This document shows, piece after piece, positions 55,734-64,000 of a DNA stretch of 64,000 bases (position 1 is its first letter; every line of letters starts with the position of its first letter). The notes beneath the pieces were generated by a model. The model ran no database searches. It worked only from the letters and a program-made list of their open reading frames with translations, and had not been told where the DNA came from. Origin of the DNA: Streptomyces wuyuanensis (GTDB lineage Bacteria > Actinomycetota > Actinomycetes > Streptomycetales > Streptomycetaceae); assembly GCF_900103455.1 (NCBI RefSeq), contig NZ_FNHI01000002.1, forward strand, positions 248,001 to 312,000, in the 5' to 3' direction. A program made the translations under genes and the position numbers.

Positions 55734-56793
55734 GCCGACCCGGCCGACCGAGCCGATCATCGAGGTGCGCGGCCTGTACAAGCACTATCCGCTCACCCGG
55801 GGCGTCGTGATCAGGAAGCAGGTGGGGGCGGTCAGGGCGGTCGACGGAGTCGACCTCGACCTGTTCGCCGGCGAGACGCTCGGCGTCGTGGGCGAGTCCG
55901 GCTGCGGGAAGTCCACCCTCGCGAAGCTGCTGGTCAACCTGGAGAGGCCGACCCGCGGGTCCATCCGCTACAAGGGCGAGGACATCACCCGGCTGTCGGC
56001 GCGGGCGCTCAAGGCCGTGCGGCGCAACATCCAGATGGTGTTCCAGGACCCGTACACCTCGCTGAACCCCCGGATGACCGTCGGCGACATCGTCGGGGAG
56101 CCGTACGAGATCCATCCCGAGGCGGCGCCGAAGGGCGACCGGCGGCGCCGGGTCAGGGAACTGCTGGACGTCGTCGGTCTCGACCCCGAGTACGTCAACC
56201 GCTACCCGCACCAGTTCTCCGGGGGCCAGCGCCAGCGCATCGGCATCGCGCGGGGCCTGGCACTGCGGCCGGAGGTCATCGTCGCGGACGAACCCGTGTC
56301 CGCCCTCGACGTGTCCGTCCAGGCGCAGGTCGTCAATCTGCTGGAGCGGCTGCAGGGCGAGTTCGGCCTCAGCTACGTGTTCATCGCCCACGACTTGTCG
56401 ATCGTCCGGCACATCTCGGACCGGGTCGCGGTGATGTACCTCGGGCGCATCGTGGAGACCGGCAGGGACGCCGAGATCTACGACCACCCCACGCACCCGT
56501 ACACCCAGGCCCTGCTGTCGGCCGTGCCGGTGCCCGACCCCTCGGTCCGCGAGCGGCGCGCGGCCGCCGGCGGGAACGGCGGGCGCATCATCCTCTCCGG
56601 CGATGTGCCCTCGCCGACGAACGTCCCGTCCGGCTGCCGGTTCCGTACGCGCTGCTGGAAGGCGCAGGAGCGGTGCGCGCGGGAGGAGCCGGAGCTGGCG
56701 GTGCCGGAGCGGTTCCGGGAGGCGGTGGGTCCCGCCCGGCACGACTCGGCGTGTCACTTCGCCGAGGAGAGGTGCGTGGTGCCGTCCGACTGA
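55726..56793 (+). CDS. Peptide ABC transporter ATPase (DppF type)
   Basis: A 355-residue ATPase beginning at GTG 55726. Family marker [16 protein letters not shown], Walker [14 protein letters not shown]-loop [11 protein letters not shown], signature [12 protein letters not shown], Walker [14 protein letters not shown]-terminal [15 protein letters not shown]. It completes the second transporter and is followed by a GC-rich gap with a hairpin. Confidence 0.95.
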   Translation: MAEPTRPTEPIIEVRGLYKHYPLTRGVVIRKQVGAVRAVDGVDLDLFAGETLGVVGESGCGKSTLAKLLVNLERPTRGSIRYKGEDITRLSARALKAVRRNIQMVFQDPYTSLNPRMTVGDIVGEPYEIHPEAAPKGDRRRRVRELLDVVGLDPEYVNRYPHQFSGGQRQRIGIARGLALRPEVIVADEPVSALDVSVQAQVVNLLERLQGEFGLSYVFIAHDLSIVRHISDRVAVMYLGRIVETGRDAEIYDHPTHPYTQALLSAVPVPDPSVRERRAAAGGNGGRIILSGDVPSPTNVPSGCRFRTRCWKAQERCAREEPELAVPERFREAVGPARHDSACHFAEERCVVPSD

Positions 56794-56986
56794 AGCCCGT
56801 TGTGAAAACGGCTCCGTCCGCCCGCAGGGCGGGGTCTGCGGCGTCTGGTGCGTGCGATGGCAAGACGGAGGATCATCCTCGTACTGGACGTACTTGGATG
56901 ACTCCGACAACGCGGCGAGCGTGCCAGGCGTCGCGGGCCGGGAGGGACCTTCACGACACGCCCCGGCGGCCGGCGGAGGACTGACG

Positions 56987-57014
56987 GCCCCGCCCCGGAA
57001 GGCGCGGGGCGGGC
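56987..57014. terminator. Hairpin between the second transporter operon and the acyltransferase gene
   Basis: About 10 bp of GC stem with one bulge, between convergent genes. The gap 56794-56986 shows nothing else clear. Confidence 0.6.
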
Positions 57015-57024
57015 GCCGGCGGAC

Positions 57025-57645
57025 CTACCTCAGGGCCTCGGCCGTCTCCCGGCGCATGATGGCCAGCCGGGCCTTCTTCTCCGGGAGGAACACCTCGGGC
57101 AGGTCGACCTCCGGAAGCACGATCTCCGGGCCGAGTTCGAAACCGGTGCGCCGCAGCCGGTCGATGGCCCTGCCGTTGCGGACGTCCGGCTCGGCGACGA
57201 TCCGCCGCACCTGCGGGTCGGCAAGCACATGACCGACGAGCACCCTGAGCATGGCGGCGGTGAATCCGGGCCGCTGCTTTCCCTTCGCCGGGCCGATCAT
57301 CAGGTGGACGCCGATGTCGCCGGGTTCGACCTCGTAGCACTCGCTGACCCGGTCGGCTTCCGGCTCGTAGGTCTGGAAGAGCATCACGGGCTCGTCGCCG
57401 AGGACGATCAGGAAGGCGTGGTGCGTGGTGAGCGAATCCAGGTGCTCGTAGATCTCCCGCACCTCTTCGCGGCTCGTCTCGCGCATGCCCCAGAAGCGGG
57501 CCCTCTCCTCGCTGACCCAGGAGTGGACGACGTCCGCGTCCCGTGCCGGGTCGAGGCGCCGCACGTGCACGGTACCCACTCCGTCGACGGTCTCCCGGTA
57601 CAGCGCCTCGGCGCCGTCCGATCTGGCGGAGGCCTCAGTGGTCAT
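57025..57645 (-). CDS. AlcB/IucB-type GNAT acyltransferase (siderophore biosynthesis)
   Basis: A 206-residue GNAT protein of the group that acylates hydroxylamines in hydroxamate siderophores (AlcB, RhbD, DesC). Features: VHVRRLDPARDADVVHSWV, RARFWGMRETSREEV near residue 60, the acyl-CoA/substrate core VMLFQTYEPEADRVSECYEVEPGDIGVHLMIGP, then FTAAMLRVLVGHVL and VAEPDVRNGRAIDRLRRTGF. No other siderophore assembly gene (decarboxylase, monooxygenase, NIS synthetase) is adjacent, so it may modify a siderophore made elsewhere. The start ATG 57645 overlaps the acylase gene end by 11 nt, and it is co-transcribed behind the iron box. Confidence 0.85.
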   Translation of the reverse strand: MTTEASARSDGAEALYRETVDGVGTVHVRRLDPARDADVVHSWVSEERARFWGMRETSREEVREIYEHLDSLTTHHAFLIVLGDEPVMLFQTYEPEADRVSECYEVEPGDIGVHLMIGPAKGKQRPGFTAAMLRVLVGHVLADPQVRRIVAEPDVRNGRAIDRLRRTGFELGPEIVLPEVDLPEVFLPEKKARLAIMRRETAEALR

Positions 57646-59728
57646 GTCTCTCCTCGGTGCGGTGCTCGGGGGTGAGCAGGTCGAAGTCGGTGACGACGGG
57701 GACGAATTCGCCGCGCAGCCACAGCGGCAGCTGGTCGCGGTGGTGGGCGGCGCCCGGGATGCCCCGGGCGCCCAGCGGGACCACCCAGAGGCTGTCCTCG
57801 CGCCGGGCGAGGTCCCAGACATAGCGGGCGGAGGGCCCGCGCGCACTCAGGTCCGTGACGCCCGGGACGCTGGAGGTGGCCAGCACGCAGTCGTGGTCGC
57901 CGGGCAGTCCGGGCCACTCCTCGCCGTCGGGAGCGGGCAGGGCCTGCCAGGGCGCGAGCCGGTGGCGCTCGCCCCAGGTGGTCTCCGGCCCGCCGGCCTC
58001 GGCGACCTCGTCGACGGCGGCACGGACGAGCGCCGCGCGGTCGATCCCGGGCAGCCGGTCGGTCGTGAGCAGGGTCTCCAGGGCGTATCCGATCTTCGCC
58101 GGCAGGTAGAGCCAGGGCAGGAAAACCTCGGGGTAGCCGAACGGGCGGCTCAGCGGCTCCAGTTCGGGGTGGGCCGCGAGCCGGCGCACGACAGCCGAGC
58201 GGACGGCGGCGAACAGCGCGGCGTCGGAGCTGCCGGCCTCCATCCGGCGGTCCCACGCAAGCAGCCGGGACCGGAGCTCCGAGGCGCCGGGGGAGAGCCG
58301 GTCCTCGTCCAGGGCGGCCACCAGCTCCAGCAGGGGGGCGGCGGACGCCAGCCAGGTGTCGGTGTGGACGGCCGCCATCCCGGGCGCCGTCCAGCTCTTC
58401 GACTCCCGCAGCAGCGCGGCGATCCGGTCGGCCCGGTGCGGAGGTGCGAACTCCACTCCCAGGGGGGTCGCGATGCCACGGGCGTTGGCCATCACGGCGA
58501 TGTCCCCGACCTCGGCTCGGGGCGTCTCGTGCCACCCCTGCCAGTCGTGCCCGTGCTCCCAGGCGGGCACGACCCGCAGCCGGTTGTCCTCGTGCCGCAC
58601 CGGTACGCTTCCGGCGACCCGGTGCAGCAGCCCGCCCTCGGTGTCCGCGGCGTGCACGACGTTGACCGGTTCCGCCCACTGGTCGAAGGCCCGGTCCACG
58701 TCGCCGACGGTACGGGCACGCAGGAGCGCGGGGATCGCCTCGAAGCCGAGGGCCGCGGTGACCCGGGGCGGGTAGCGGAGGCTGATGGCCTCCGACCCCG
58801 TGCCGATTCCGTCCGCCGCCGGGGCGTCCCCGGCGATCACCGGGCCGCGGCCGGTCTCGATCACGTCGACGGTGACCGGGTCGCCGCCCGCCACCTCGAT
58901 CGTCTCCCGGTGGTGGGTGGCGGGGCCCCAGCCGTCGGGGCCCTCCGCCTCGATCCGGTCGCCGGTGCGCCGGAGGCGCTCGCGGTACAGGTCCTGGTAG
59001 TCGGACATGGCGTTGGTGATGGCCCAGGCCACGGAGCCGGTGTGGCCGAAGTGGGCGAGTCCGGGGACGCCGGGCACGGCGAGTCCGACGACGTCGACGC
59101 CCGGGCACACCAGATGGATCTGCTGGTAGACACCCGGGTCCTCGATGAAGCGGTGCGGGTCGCCGGCGATCAGCGGCGCTCCGGTCTCCGTCCGCCCGCC
59201 GGCGACGAGCCAGCCGTTGCTGCCCGAGGTGCCGGGACCGTCCGTGGCGAACAGCGTGATCAGGTCGTCGCCGAGCCGTCGCGCCACCTCCTCCCGCCAC
59301 AGCTTGGTCGGGAAGCCGGCGAACAGGATGTGGGTGGCGATCCAGATGCCGAGGGGCACCCAGGGCTCCCAGCGGCCGGGTTCGAGGCCGGTGGCGGCGA
59401 ACTCGGGCGCGTTCCCGGCGCCTTCGGCGAGGCCGTCGTTGACCCCCTCCGCATAGGCACCCACCCAGGCCGCCGTGTCGGCGTCCAGTGCCGCGTGGCA
59501 GCGCCGGGCCGTGTCCTCGAGCCGGGACTGCCGGGCGAACCGGTCCCAGGCGACGGCGTCCGCGCCCAGGAAGGCGGCCGTCGTGCCCCGCACCCGGTGC
59601 CGTTCGACCTCGATCTGCCAGGCCCGGTCGGTGGCGGCGTTCCGCCCCTGGGCGCGGGCCAGTTCCAGGGCGCTGGAGGCGCGCAGATGCGGGATGCCCC
59701 AGGCATCCCGGTAGACCTCGGTCGTCAC
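57635..59728 (-). CDS. Penicillin acylase family Ntn hydrolase, cytoplasmic
   Basis: A 697-residue N-terminal-nucleophile amidase. Alpha-chain-like part (about 1-165) starts TEVYRDAWGIPHLRASSALE and includes GRNAATDRAWQIEVERHRVRG. The predicted autocleavage/nucleophile Ser lies in GTSGSNGWLVAGGRTETG. The beta-chain part has LIAGDPHRF, GLAVPGVPGLAHFGHTG and VAWAITNAMSDYQDLYRE. Unlike secreted penicillin or AHL acylases, there is no signal peptide, so it should act in the cytoplasm. It starts at GTG 59728, 31 nt from the iron box, and is coupled to the acyltransferase. The context suggests N-acyl cleavage of a siderophore or precursor; the substrate is inferred. Confidence 0.88.
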   Translation of the reverse strand: MTTEVYRDAWGIPHLRASSALELARAQGRNAATDRAWQIEVERHRVRGTTAAFLGADAVAWDRFARQSRLEDTARRCHAALDADTAAWVGAYAEGVNDGLAEGAGNAPEFAATGLEPGRWEPWVPLGIWIATHILFAGFPTKLWREEVARRLGDDLITLFATDGPGTSGSNGWLVAGGRTETGAPLIAGDPHRFIEDPGVYQQIHLVCPGVDVVGLAVPGVPGLAHFGHTGSVAWAITNAMSDYQDLYRERLRRTGDRIEAEGPDGWGPATHHRETIEVAGGDPVTVDVIETGRGPVIAGDAPAADGIGTGSEAISLRYPPRVTAALGFEAIPALLRARTVGDVDRAFDQWAEPVNVVHAADTEGGLLHRVAGSVPVRHEDNRLRVVPAWEHGHDWQGWHETPRAEVGDIAVMANARGIATPLGVEFAPPHRADRIAALLRESKSWTAPGMAAVHTDTWLASAAPLLELVAALDEDRLSPGASELRSRLLAWDRRMEAGSSDAALFAAVRSAVVRRLAAHPELEPLSRPFGYPEVFLPWLYLPAKIGYALETLLTTDRLPGIDRAALVRAAVDEVAEAGGPETTWGERHRLAPWQALPAPDGEEWPGLPGDHDCVLATSSVPGVTDLSARGPSARYVWDLARREDSLWVVPLGARGIPGAAHHRDQLPLWLRGEFVPVVTDFDLLTPEHRTEERHDH

Positions 59729-59758
59729 ACTGTCCCCACTCTCCTGCTGGACAAGCCT

Positions 59759-59777
59759 TTAGGTTAGGCTGACCTAA
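59759..59777. promoter_or_regulatory. Iron box (DmdR/IdeR operator) in the divergent promoter
   Basis: TTAGGTTAGGCTGACCTAA is a near-perfect match to the Streptomyces DmdR1 iron box TTAGGTTAGGCTCACCTAA (one base different). It lies 30 nt before both flanking genes. Both the acylase-acyltransferase unit and the SIP gene should be repressed by iron. Confidence 0.92.
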
Positions 59778-59807
59778 CCTTACTGGGCGCATGGGGAGGA
59801 GACAGCG

Positions 59808-60551
59808 GTGGGGCATGGCTGGGAGGGCGTGGTCCTCAAGCTGTTCCGGGGCAAGGACTTCGAGTTCACGGTGACGGGGGCGGAGCAGGTCACCGACCAC
59901 TACCGCCGGGTGCACCTGACCGACGGCGGCATGCTGGCGGCCACCGGAGTGCACCCCACGATGTGGGTGCGCCTCTGGTTCGACGACGCGGGCAAGCCGC
60001 ACCAGCGGGCCTACACCCTCGTCGACCCCGATCCGGCCGCGGGCACGTTCAGCATGGAGTTCGCGCTGCACGACGGCCGCGCCAGCGAGTGGGCGCGCAA
60101 CGCCAAGCCCGGCGACAGGATCGACGCCACTCTGCAGGGCACCGGGTTCACCGTGCCCGACCCGCTGCCCCCGCGGCTGTTCGTGATCGGAGACCCGGCC
60201 TCGCTGCCCGCCGTCAACTCCCTGCTCGACGCCATGCCCGAGGTGCCCGCCACCATATGGTTCGAGACCCAGCACGAGTCCGACGCCGAGCTGCCCCTCC
60301 GGGCCGGCGCCGACCACCACGAGCTGCGGCGGGTGCCGCGACAGGACGGCGGGGCCGCCCTCGTGGCGGAGGTCAAGGCCGCGCTGCCCGGACTGCTCGG
60401 CGACGACCGGTCGGACGCCTTCGTCTGGATCGCCTGCGACACGGCGACGACCCGGACCCTCACCGCGTACCTCCGCAAGGAGCTCGGCCTGCCCAAGGAC
60501 CGGGTCAGCGCGCTCGGGTACTGGCGGCCGGAGAGCCCCAAAACACGATAA
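59808..60551 (+). CDS. Siderophore-interacting protein (FAD-dependent ferric-siderophore reductase)
   Basis: A 247-residue SIP/ViuB-type flavoprotein. N-terminal FAD-binding barrel with HPTMWVRLWF, the FAD motif RAYTLVDPDPAAGTFSMEFALH and the SEWARNAKPGD segment. The C-terminal NAD(P)H domain is LPPRLFVIGDPASLPAVNSLL, VWIACDTATTRTL and GYWRP. It reduces ferric siderophore complexes in the cytoplasm to release iron. GTG 59808 is 8 nt after GGGGAGGAG. It is directly downstream of the iron box. Confidence 0.95.
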   Translation: MGHGWEGVVLKLFRGKDFEFTVTGAEQVTDHYRRVHLTDGGMLAATGVHPTMWVRLWFDDAGKPHQRAYTLVDPDPAAGTFSMEFALHDGRASEWARNAKPGDRIDATLQGTGFTVPDPLPPRLFVIGDPASLPAVNSLLDAMPEVPATIWFETQHESDAELPLRAGADHHELRRVPRQDGGAALVAEVKAALPGLLGDDRSDAFVWIACDTATTRTLTAYLRKELGLPKDRVSALGYWRPESPKTR

Positions 60552-60650
60552 GTGACCATCAATTTCTTTAACATCCAGGCAACTTGACCGAAGCCGCACC
60601 GATATACGGACGCGTCACGCTGAACTGCGTACGGCCGTGCGGGTGCCGTA

Positions 60651-60683
60651 GACCGGCCGGGGCGCATCCTGCCCCGGCCGGTC
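60651..60683 (+). terminator. Terminator after the siderophore-interacting protein gene
   Basis: A perfect 13-bp stem (60651-60663 with 60671-60683) with 7-nt loop. The right arm sequence is partly duplicated at 60692-60705. The rest of 60552-60842 holds no gene. Confidence 0.82.
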
Positions 60684-60842
60684 GTGCGCCCTGCCCCGGC
60701 CGGTCGACCTCCCGGGCCGCGGGTCGGCCGTACTGGGGGCCACCGGACCGGTCGTCCCGCGGGGCCACGGTTCGGCGGGCGCGCCGTGCGGGCCGTGGGA
60801 GGGCCCTTGTCCGCCCGGCGGGAGCCGTGGAACATCGCTCCC

Positions 60843-62003
60843 GTGACACTGACGCGGGGATCCAGGGCCACGGGCTTTGCGCTGTGCGCCGCACTGGCGG
60901 CGATCACCGCCTCCTGGATCGTCCGTGATCTCCGCGCGGCCGACGGTCCCGCCGCCCTCTGGTGGTTCTGGGCAGGCGACGGCCGCACGCTGCTCTCCGC
61001 ACGGCAGCTCACCACCACACTCCACGATCCGCTGCTGCTCGTCGGCTACGCCGTGGCGGGCTTCGCCGCGGGGCGTTCGCGGGTCGCAGCGGGGGCGCTG
61101 GTCGCCGCCGCCGTCGTCACGCTCGCCGTGCGGCTGCCGGGGCTGTGGCTGCTCAGCGCGCACTGGATGGACCTCAGGGCGACCGGTGAACTGCGCGGCC
61201 GGGCGCTCGTGTCCGTCTTCACCGCACTCGCCGTCGCCGTGGGGCTGATCATCACGGTGGCGGCCGGGCGGCGGCCCGCCGATGCCCCGTACCGCGCGGC
61301 TGAGCACGGCACGGCGCCGTACGGTACGGCCCCGCACCAGAGGTCCTCGTACGGCACGGCCCCGCACGGCGGCGGGCCGCCCGCGGCGGGGGCTGCGCGC
61401 CCGCGCCGAGGGGCCCTGCTCACCGCCTTCGTGCTGCTCACCGCCGCCGCGGCGGTCCGGGCGGCGTGGGAGCTGTACTGGACGGCCCAACTCCCCGGAA
61501 GTTCCTACGCGGGGCGCTTCACCGGCCGGGCCGATCTGCTGCTGCCGCTGCTGGGCGCACCGCCGGGCTGGCTCAACACGGCCGTCGTGGCGCTCTCGCT
61601 CACCGCCGCGGGGGGCGTGCTCTTCCGGGCGTCCGTCGCCCGGCCGCTGGGGCTGGCCGCCGCCGGACTGCTGACGGCGAGCGGCATCTCGGGCATCGCG
61701 CTGTCCGTGCGCCTGGACCTGCTCGACCACTTCGGCGCGCTGCCGGCCGTGGACCGGCTCACCGTCGGCAGCTGGGTCTTCGAACTCGCCGCGGGCGTAA
61801 TCACGCTCGGTGTCCTGGCGCGCGGGGACGCAGCGGCGGGGCCGTCGGTCGCGGAGCGGCTCCGCCCCGGGTTCTGGGACCGGGAGCGGGGGACTGGCCG
61901 GCCCGGGGCCGAGGTAACTGGGCACCGGGATGGGGGGCCTCACGACCTCGGTGCAGGGGGCGCCGGCCTCGGGCCGCCGCCCTCATCGCCGCCGGGCCGG
62001 TGA
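60843..62003 (+). CDS. Polytopic membrane protein of unknown function
   Basis: A 386-residue membrane protein with about seven hydrophobic helices in two blocks (residues about 8-27, 58-78, 82-105, 118-142, then about 192-215, 240-300 and 310-335). A low-complexity loop with the repeat SYGTAPHGG/PYGTAPHQR (about 150-185) separates them, and a Gly/Arg-rich cytoplasmic tail follows. I recognise no family. GTG 60843 is the most plausible start (VTLTRGSRATGFALCAALAA); the open frame extends upstream without hydrophobic or family character. It is convergent with the S9 peptidase gene. Confidence 0.6.
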   Translation: MTLTRGSRATGFALCAALAAITASWIVRDLRAADGPAALWWFWAGDGRTLLSARQLTTTLHDPLLLVGYAVAGFAAGRSRVAAGALVAAAVVTLAVRLPGLWLLSAHWMDLRATGELRGRALVSVFTALAVAVGLIITVAAGRRPADAPYRAAEHGTAPYGTAPHQRSSYGTAPHGGGPPAAGAARPRRGALLTAFVLLTAAAAVRAAWELYWTAQLPGSSYAGRFTGRADLLLPLLGAPPGWLNTAVVALSLTAAGGVLFRASVARPLGLAAAGLLTASGISGIALSVRLDLLDHFGALPAVDRLTVGSWVFELAAGVITLGVLARGDAAAGPSVAERLRPGFWDRERGTGRPGAEVTGHRDGGPHDLGAGGAGLGPPPSSPPGR

Positions 62004-62093
62004 ACCCCGGGGCGCCCGAACACCGCCCCACCGGACCCGCCGTTCGGCCGTCCCTCTGCCGACCGCGGCGGCCGGCGGCACCGGACCGGCGGC

Positions 62094-64000
62094 TCAGGCC
62101 ATGCCGAGAGCGCGCTTCAGGAACTCCACCTGGAGCAGCAGGAGGTTCTCCGCCACCTGCTCCTGGGGCGTCATGTGTGTGACGCCGGTCAGCGGGAGCA
62201 GTTCATGGGGGCGTCCTGCGGCGAGCAATGCCGAGGACAGTCGCAGGCTGTGTGCCACCACCACATTGTCGTCCACCATCCCATGGATGATCATCAACGG
62301 CCGGGCGGGCTCGGCAGGATCGGTGAGTCCGTCGTCCGTGACGAGGGAGTTGGCCGCGTACGACTCGGGCCGCTCCTCCGGGAGGCCGAGGTAGCGCTCC
62401 GTGTAGTGGGTGTCGTACAGCCGCCAGTCGGTGACCGGGGCGCCGGCGACCGCCGCGTGGAAGACGTCCGGCCGGCGCAGTACCGCGAGCGCCGCGAGAT
62501 AGCCGCCGTAGGACCAGCCCCGGACGGCCACACGGCCGAGGTCGAGCGGGAACCGGTCGGCCATCGCGTGCAGCGCCTCGATCTGGTCCTCCAGAGTGAC
62601 CAGCAGATCGCCCTTGATCGCCTTCTCCCAGCCGGGGGAGCGGCCGGGGGAGCCGCGTCCGTCCGCGACGACCACGCCGAAGCCCTGGTCGGCGAACCAC
62701 TGGGAGGTGAGGTGCGGATGGTGAGCGGCGACCACCCGCTGGCCGTGCGGCCCGGCATAGGGATCCAGCAGAACCGGAAGTGGACCGTCCGATTCCTGAT
62801 AGTTGTGCGGAAGCAGCACGGCGCACGGAATTCGCCGTGCGCCCCCTTCGAGGAGCTGTGCGCGGGAGGAAATGACCGGCTCCTCCGCGTATGAAGTGAT
62901 CGTGGTGACCGGTTTGCCCTCCCTCAGCACCTGGACCACCGAGCCGGCCGCCATCCCGGGCCGCGCCGATGCCAGCACCGTCACCGCCCCCGAACGCACC
63001 GCCCCGTGCACCCCCGCGCCCTCCGAGACCCGCACGGCCCCCCGCTCGTCGACCCGGTACACATGGATCTCGCCGACTTCCGGATCCGCCGCCGTCTCGC
63101 CGGCCGACGCCGAGACCAGTACGTCCGATTCGCCGATGTCCAGTACCGCCCTGACGTGCAACTGCGGCCCCGTCAGCAGCCGGTCGCCCATCGCCAGCAC
63201 CCGGGCCCCGCCCTCGTCCGCGATCCGCACCAGCCGCCCGTCCGGCGCCCATGCAGGCACCCCGGCGGACAACTCGACCCACGCCGGGTCCTCGTCGACG
63301 TGCACCGTGCGCGTGGCGCCGCTCTCCGTGTCCACGGCGAGATGCAGCGCCGTGCGCTGGTCCCGGGTCTGCACGAGCAGCAGCGGCGCGCCGGCCGACG
63401 ACCAGTGCACCCGCGCCAGGTACGGATACCGCGCCCGGTCCCAGACCACCTCGGTGCGCGCACCGTCGAGCCCGACGAGCAGCAGCCCCACCTCGGCGTT
63501 CGGCGTCCCGGCCGAGGGGTACGCCGCCTGCGCCGGCTCCCGGTCCGGATGCGCCGGGTCCGCGGTCCACCAGCGCCGCACGGGGGAGTCGTCCACCCGC
63601 GCCACCAGCAGCCGGTCCGACCCGGGCGACCACCAGAAGCCGCGTGAACGGCCCATCTCCTCGGCCGCGACGAACTCCGCCACTCCGTACGACGTGTGCT
63701 CGTCGTCCGGCTCGGCGAGCGCCCGGTCCCCCTCGCCCTCCGCGCCGACGACGCGCAGCGCGCCGCCCGCCGCGTAGGCCACGAGACGCCCGTCCGGCGA
63801 CGGCCGCGGGTCGATCACCGGCCCGGCGACGGGCAGTTCACGCGCCGTGCCGGCCCGCAGCTCCGCCGTGAACAGCCGCCCGGACAGGGCGAAGGAGGCC
63901 AACTCCGCCTCCCGGTCCACCGCGTAGGCGACGATGCCCCCGGACCCCTCGCGACTGCGCTCCCGCCGAGAGCGCTCCTCCGGCGACAACTCCTCGTCCT
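62094..64000 (-). CDS. S9 (prolyl oligopeptidase/DPP-IV-like) peptidase, 5' end off the right edge
   Basis: At least 635 residues of a serine peptidase. The N-terminal part is a beta-propeller (repeated 'SPDGRLVAY', 'WSPGSDRLLVARVD', 'APDGRLVRIAD' blades); the C-terminal alpha/beta hydrolase domain carries the triad Ser in VRGWSYGGYLAAL, Asp in IHGMVDDNVVVAHS and His in LTGVTHMTPQEQV. A YAGPHGQRVV segment is typical of DPP-IV-like members. No internal start is convincing and the frame stays open to base 64000 (residues DEELSPEERSRRE), so the true start lies outside. Likely cytoplasmic peptide turnover. It is convergent with the membrane protein gene. Confidence 0.93.
   Translation of the reverse strand, partial: DEELSPEERSRRERSREGSGGIVAYAVDREAELASFALSGRLFTAELRAGTARELPVAGPVIDPRPSPDGRLVAYAAGGALRVVGAEGEGDRALAEPDDEHTSYGVAEFVAAEEMGRSRGFWWSPGSDRLLVARVDDSPVRRWWTADPAHPDREPAQAAYPSAGTPNAEVGLLLVGLDGARTEVVWDRARYPYLARVHWSSAGAPLLLVQTRDQRTALHLAVDTESGATRTVHVDEDPAWVELSAGVPAWAPDGRLVRIADEGGARVLAMGDRLLTGPQLHVRAVLDIGESDVLVSASAGETAADPEVGEIHVYRVDERGAVRVSEGAGVHGAVRSGAVTVLASARPGMAAGSVVQVLREGKPVTTITSYAEEPVISSRAQLLEGGARRIPCAVLLPHNYQESDGPLPVLLDPYAGPHGQRVVAAHHPHLTSQWFADQGFGVVVADGRGSPGRSPGWEKAIKGDLLVTLEDQIEALHAMADRFPLDLGRVAVRGWSYGGYLAALAVLRRPDVFHAAVAGAPVTDWRLYDTHYTERYLGLPEERPESYAANSLVTDDGLTDPAEPARPLMIIHGMVDDNVVVAHSLRLSSALLAAGRPHELLPLTGVTHMTPQEQVAENLLLLQVEFLKRALGMA

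Overview
The window is high-GC actinobacterial DNA, almost certainly Streptomyces. Genes are densely packed with strong third-position GC bias. It carries Streptomyces hallmarks: a WhiB-like protein, DUF1707 and DUF4245 proteins, a PAS/GAF/SpoIIE phosphatase, a bldK-type peptide importer, a DmdR-type iron box and a DasR-type operator. From memory, the gene order matches the S. coelicolor core chromosome (about SCO5044 to SCO5061, then about SCO5104 to SCO5130); no database was used to confirm this.

Left block (1-12953): housekeeping genes. These are a class I fumarase (cut by the window edge), a DUF1707 protein, a WhiB-like regulator, glpX, a DUF4245 lipoprotein-like membrane protein, a RutE-like nitroreductase, xseB-xseA, an APC permease, ispH, polyphosphate glucokinase ppgK, a DUF6542 membrane protein and the GTPase-like ATPase ychF. 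Convergent pairs are separated by long, perfect hairpin terminators. ispH, ppgK and a later NUDIX gene look leaderless (TAnnnT exactly 7 nt before ATG).

Accessory block (12954-22900): an orphan SUKH/SMI1-like gene, a frameshifted remnant of an XRE/TPR regulator, then a compact gene cluster. The cluster is an XRE/MmyB-type regulator, a 3-hydroxyacyl-CoA dehydrogenase-like enzyme, an alpha-oxoamine synthase (AONS/ALAS fold), an MFS exporter, and the beta and alpha subunits of a methylcrotonyl-CoA-carboxylase-like acyl-CoA carboxylase. The last five run as one tightly coupled operon behind a pair of palindromes. I do not recognise the pathway. It is the best candidate here for an undescribed biosynthetic system. 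The two leading enzymes share an unexpected N-terminal peptide. As far as I remember, this is the chromosomal position occupied by the actinorhodin cluster in S. coelicolor.

Middle block (22900-34600): a threonine-synthase-like PLP enzyme, a secreted subtilase with a P domain, a DUF4190/septum-formation-like membrane protein, a secreted GH18 chitinase with a dre-like site, a GntR/HutC regulator, a gene-poor gap, a small SPOR-like protein, a NUDIX hydrolase, and two anti-sigma-kinase-type ATPases, one fused to PAS-GAF-SpoIIE.

Right block (34600-64000): a second-type succinate dehydrogenase operon (small coiled-coil protein, sdhC, sdhA, sdhB), an orphan family-5 solute-binding protein with long disordered inserts, typA, the five-gene bldK operon and a second complete five-gene oligopeptide ABC importer. 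After these come an iron-boxed divergent cassette (Ntn-hydrolase acylase plus AlcB-type acyltransferase on one side, siderophore-interacting protein on the other), a polytopic membrane protein and the 3' part of an S9 peptidase running off the right edge.
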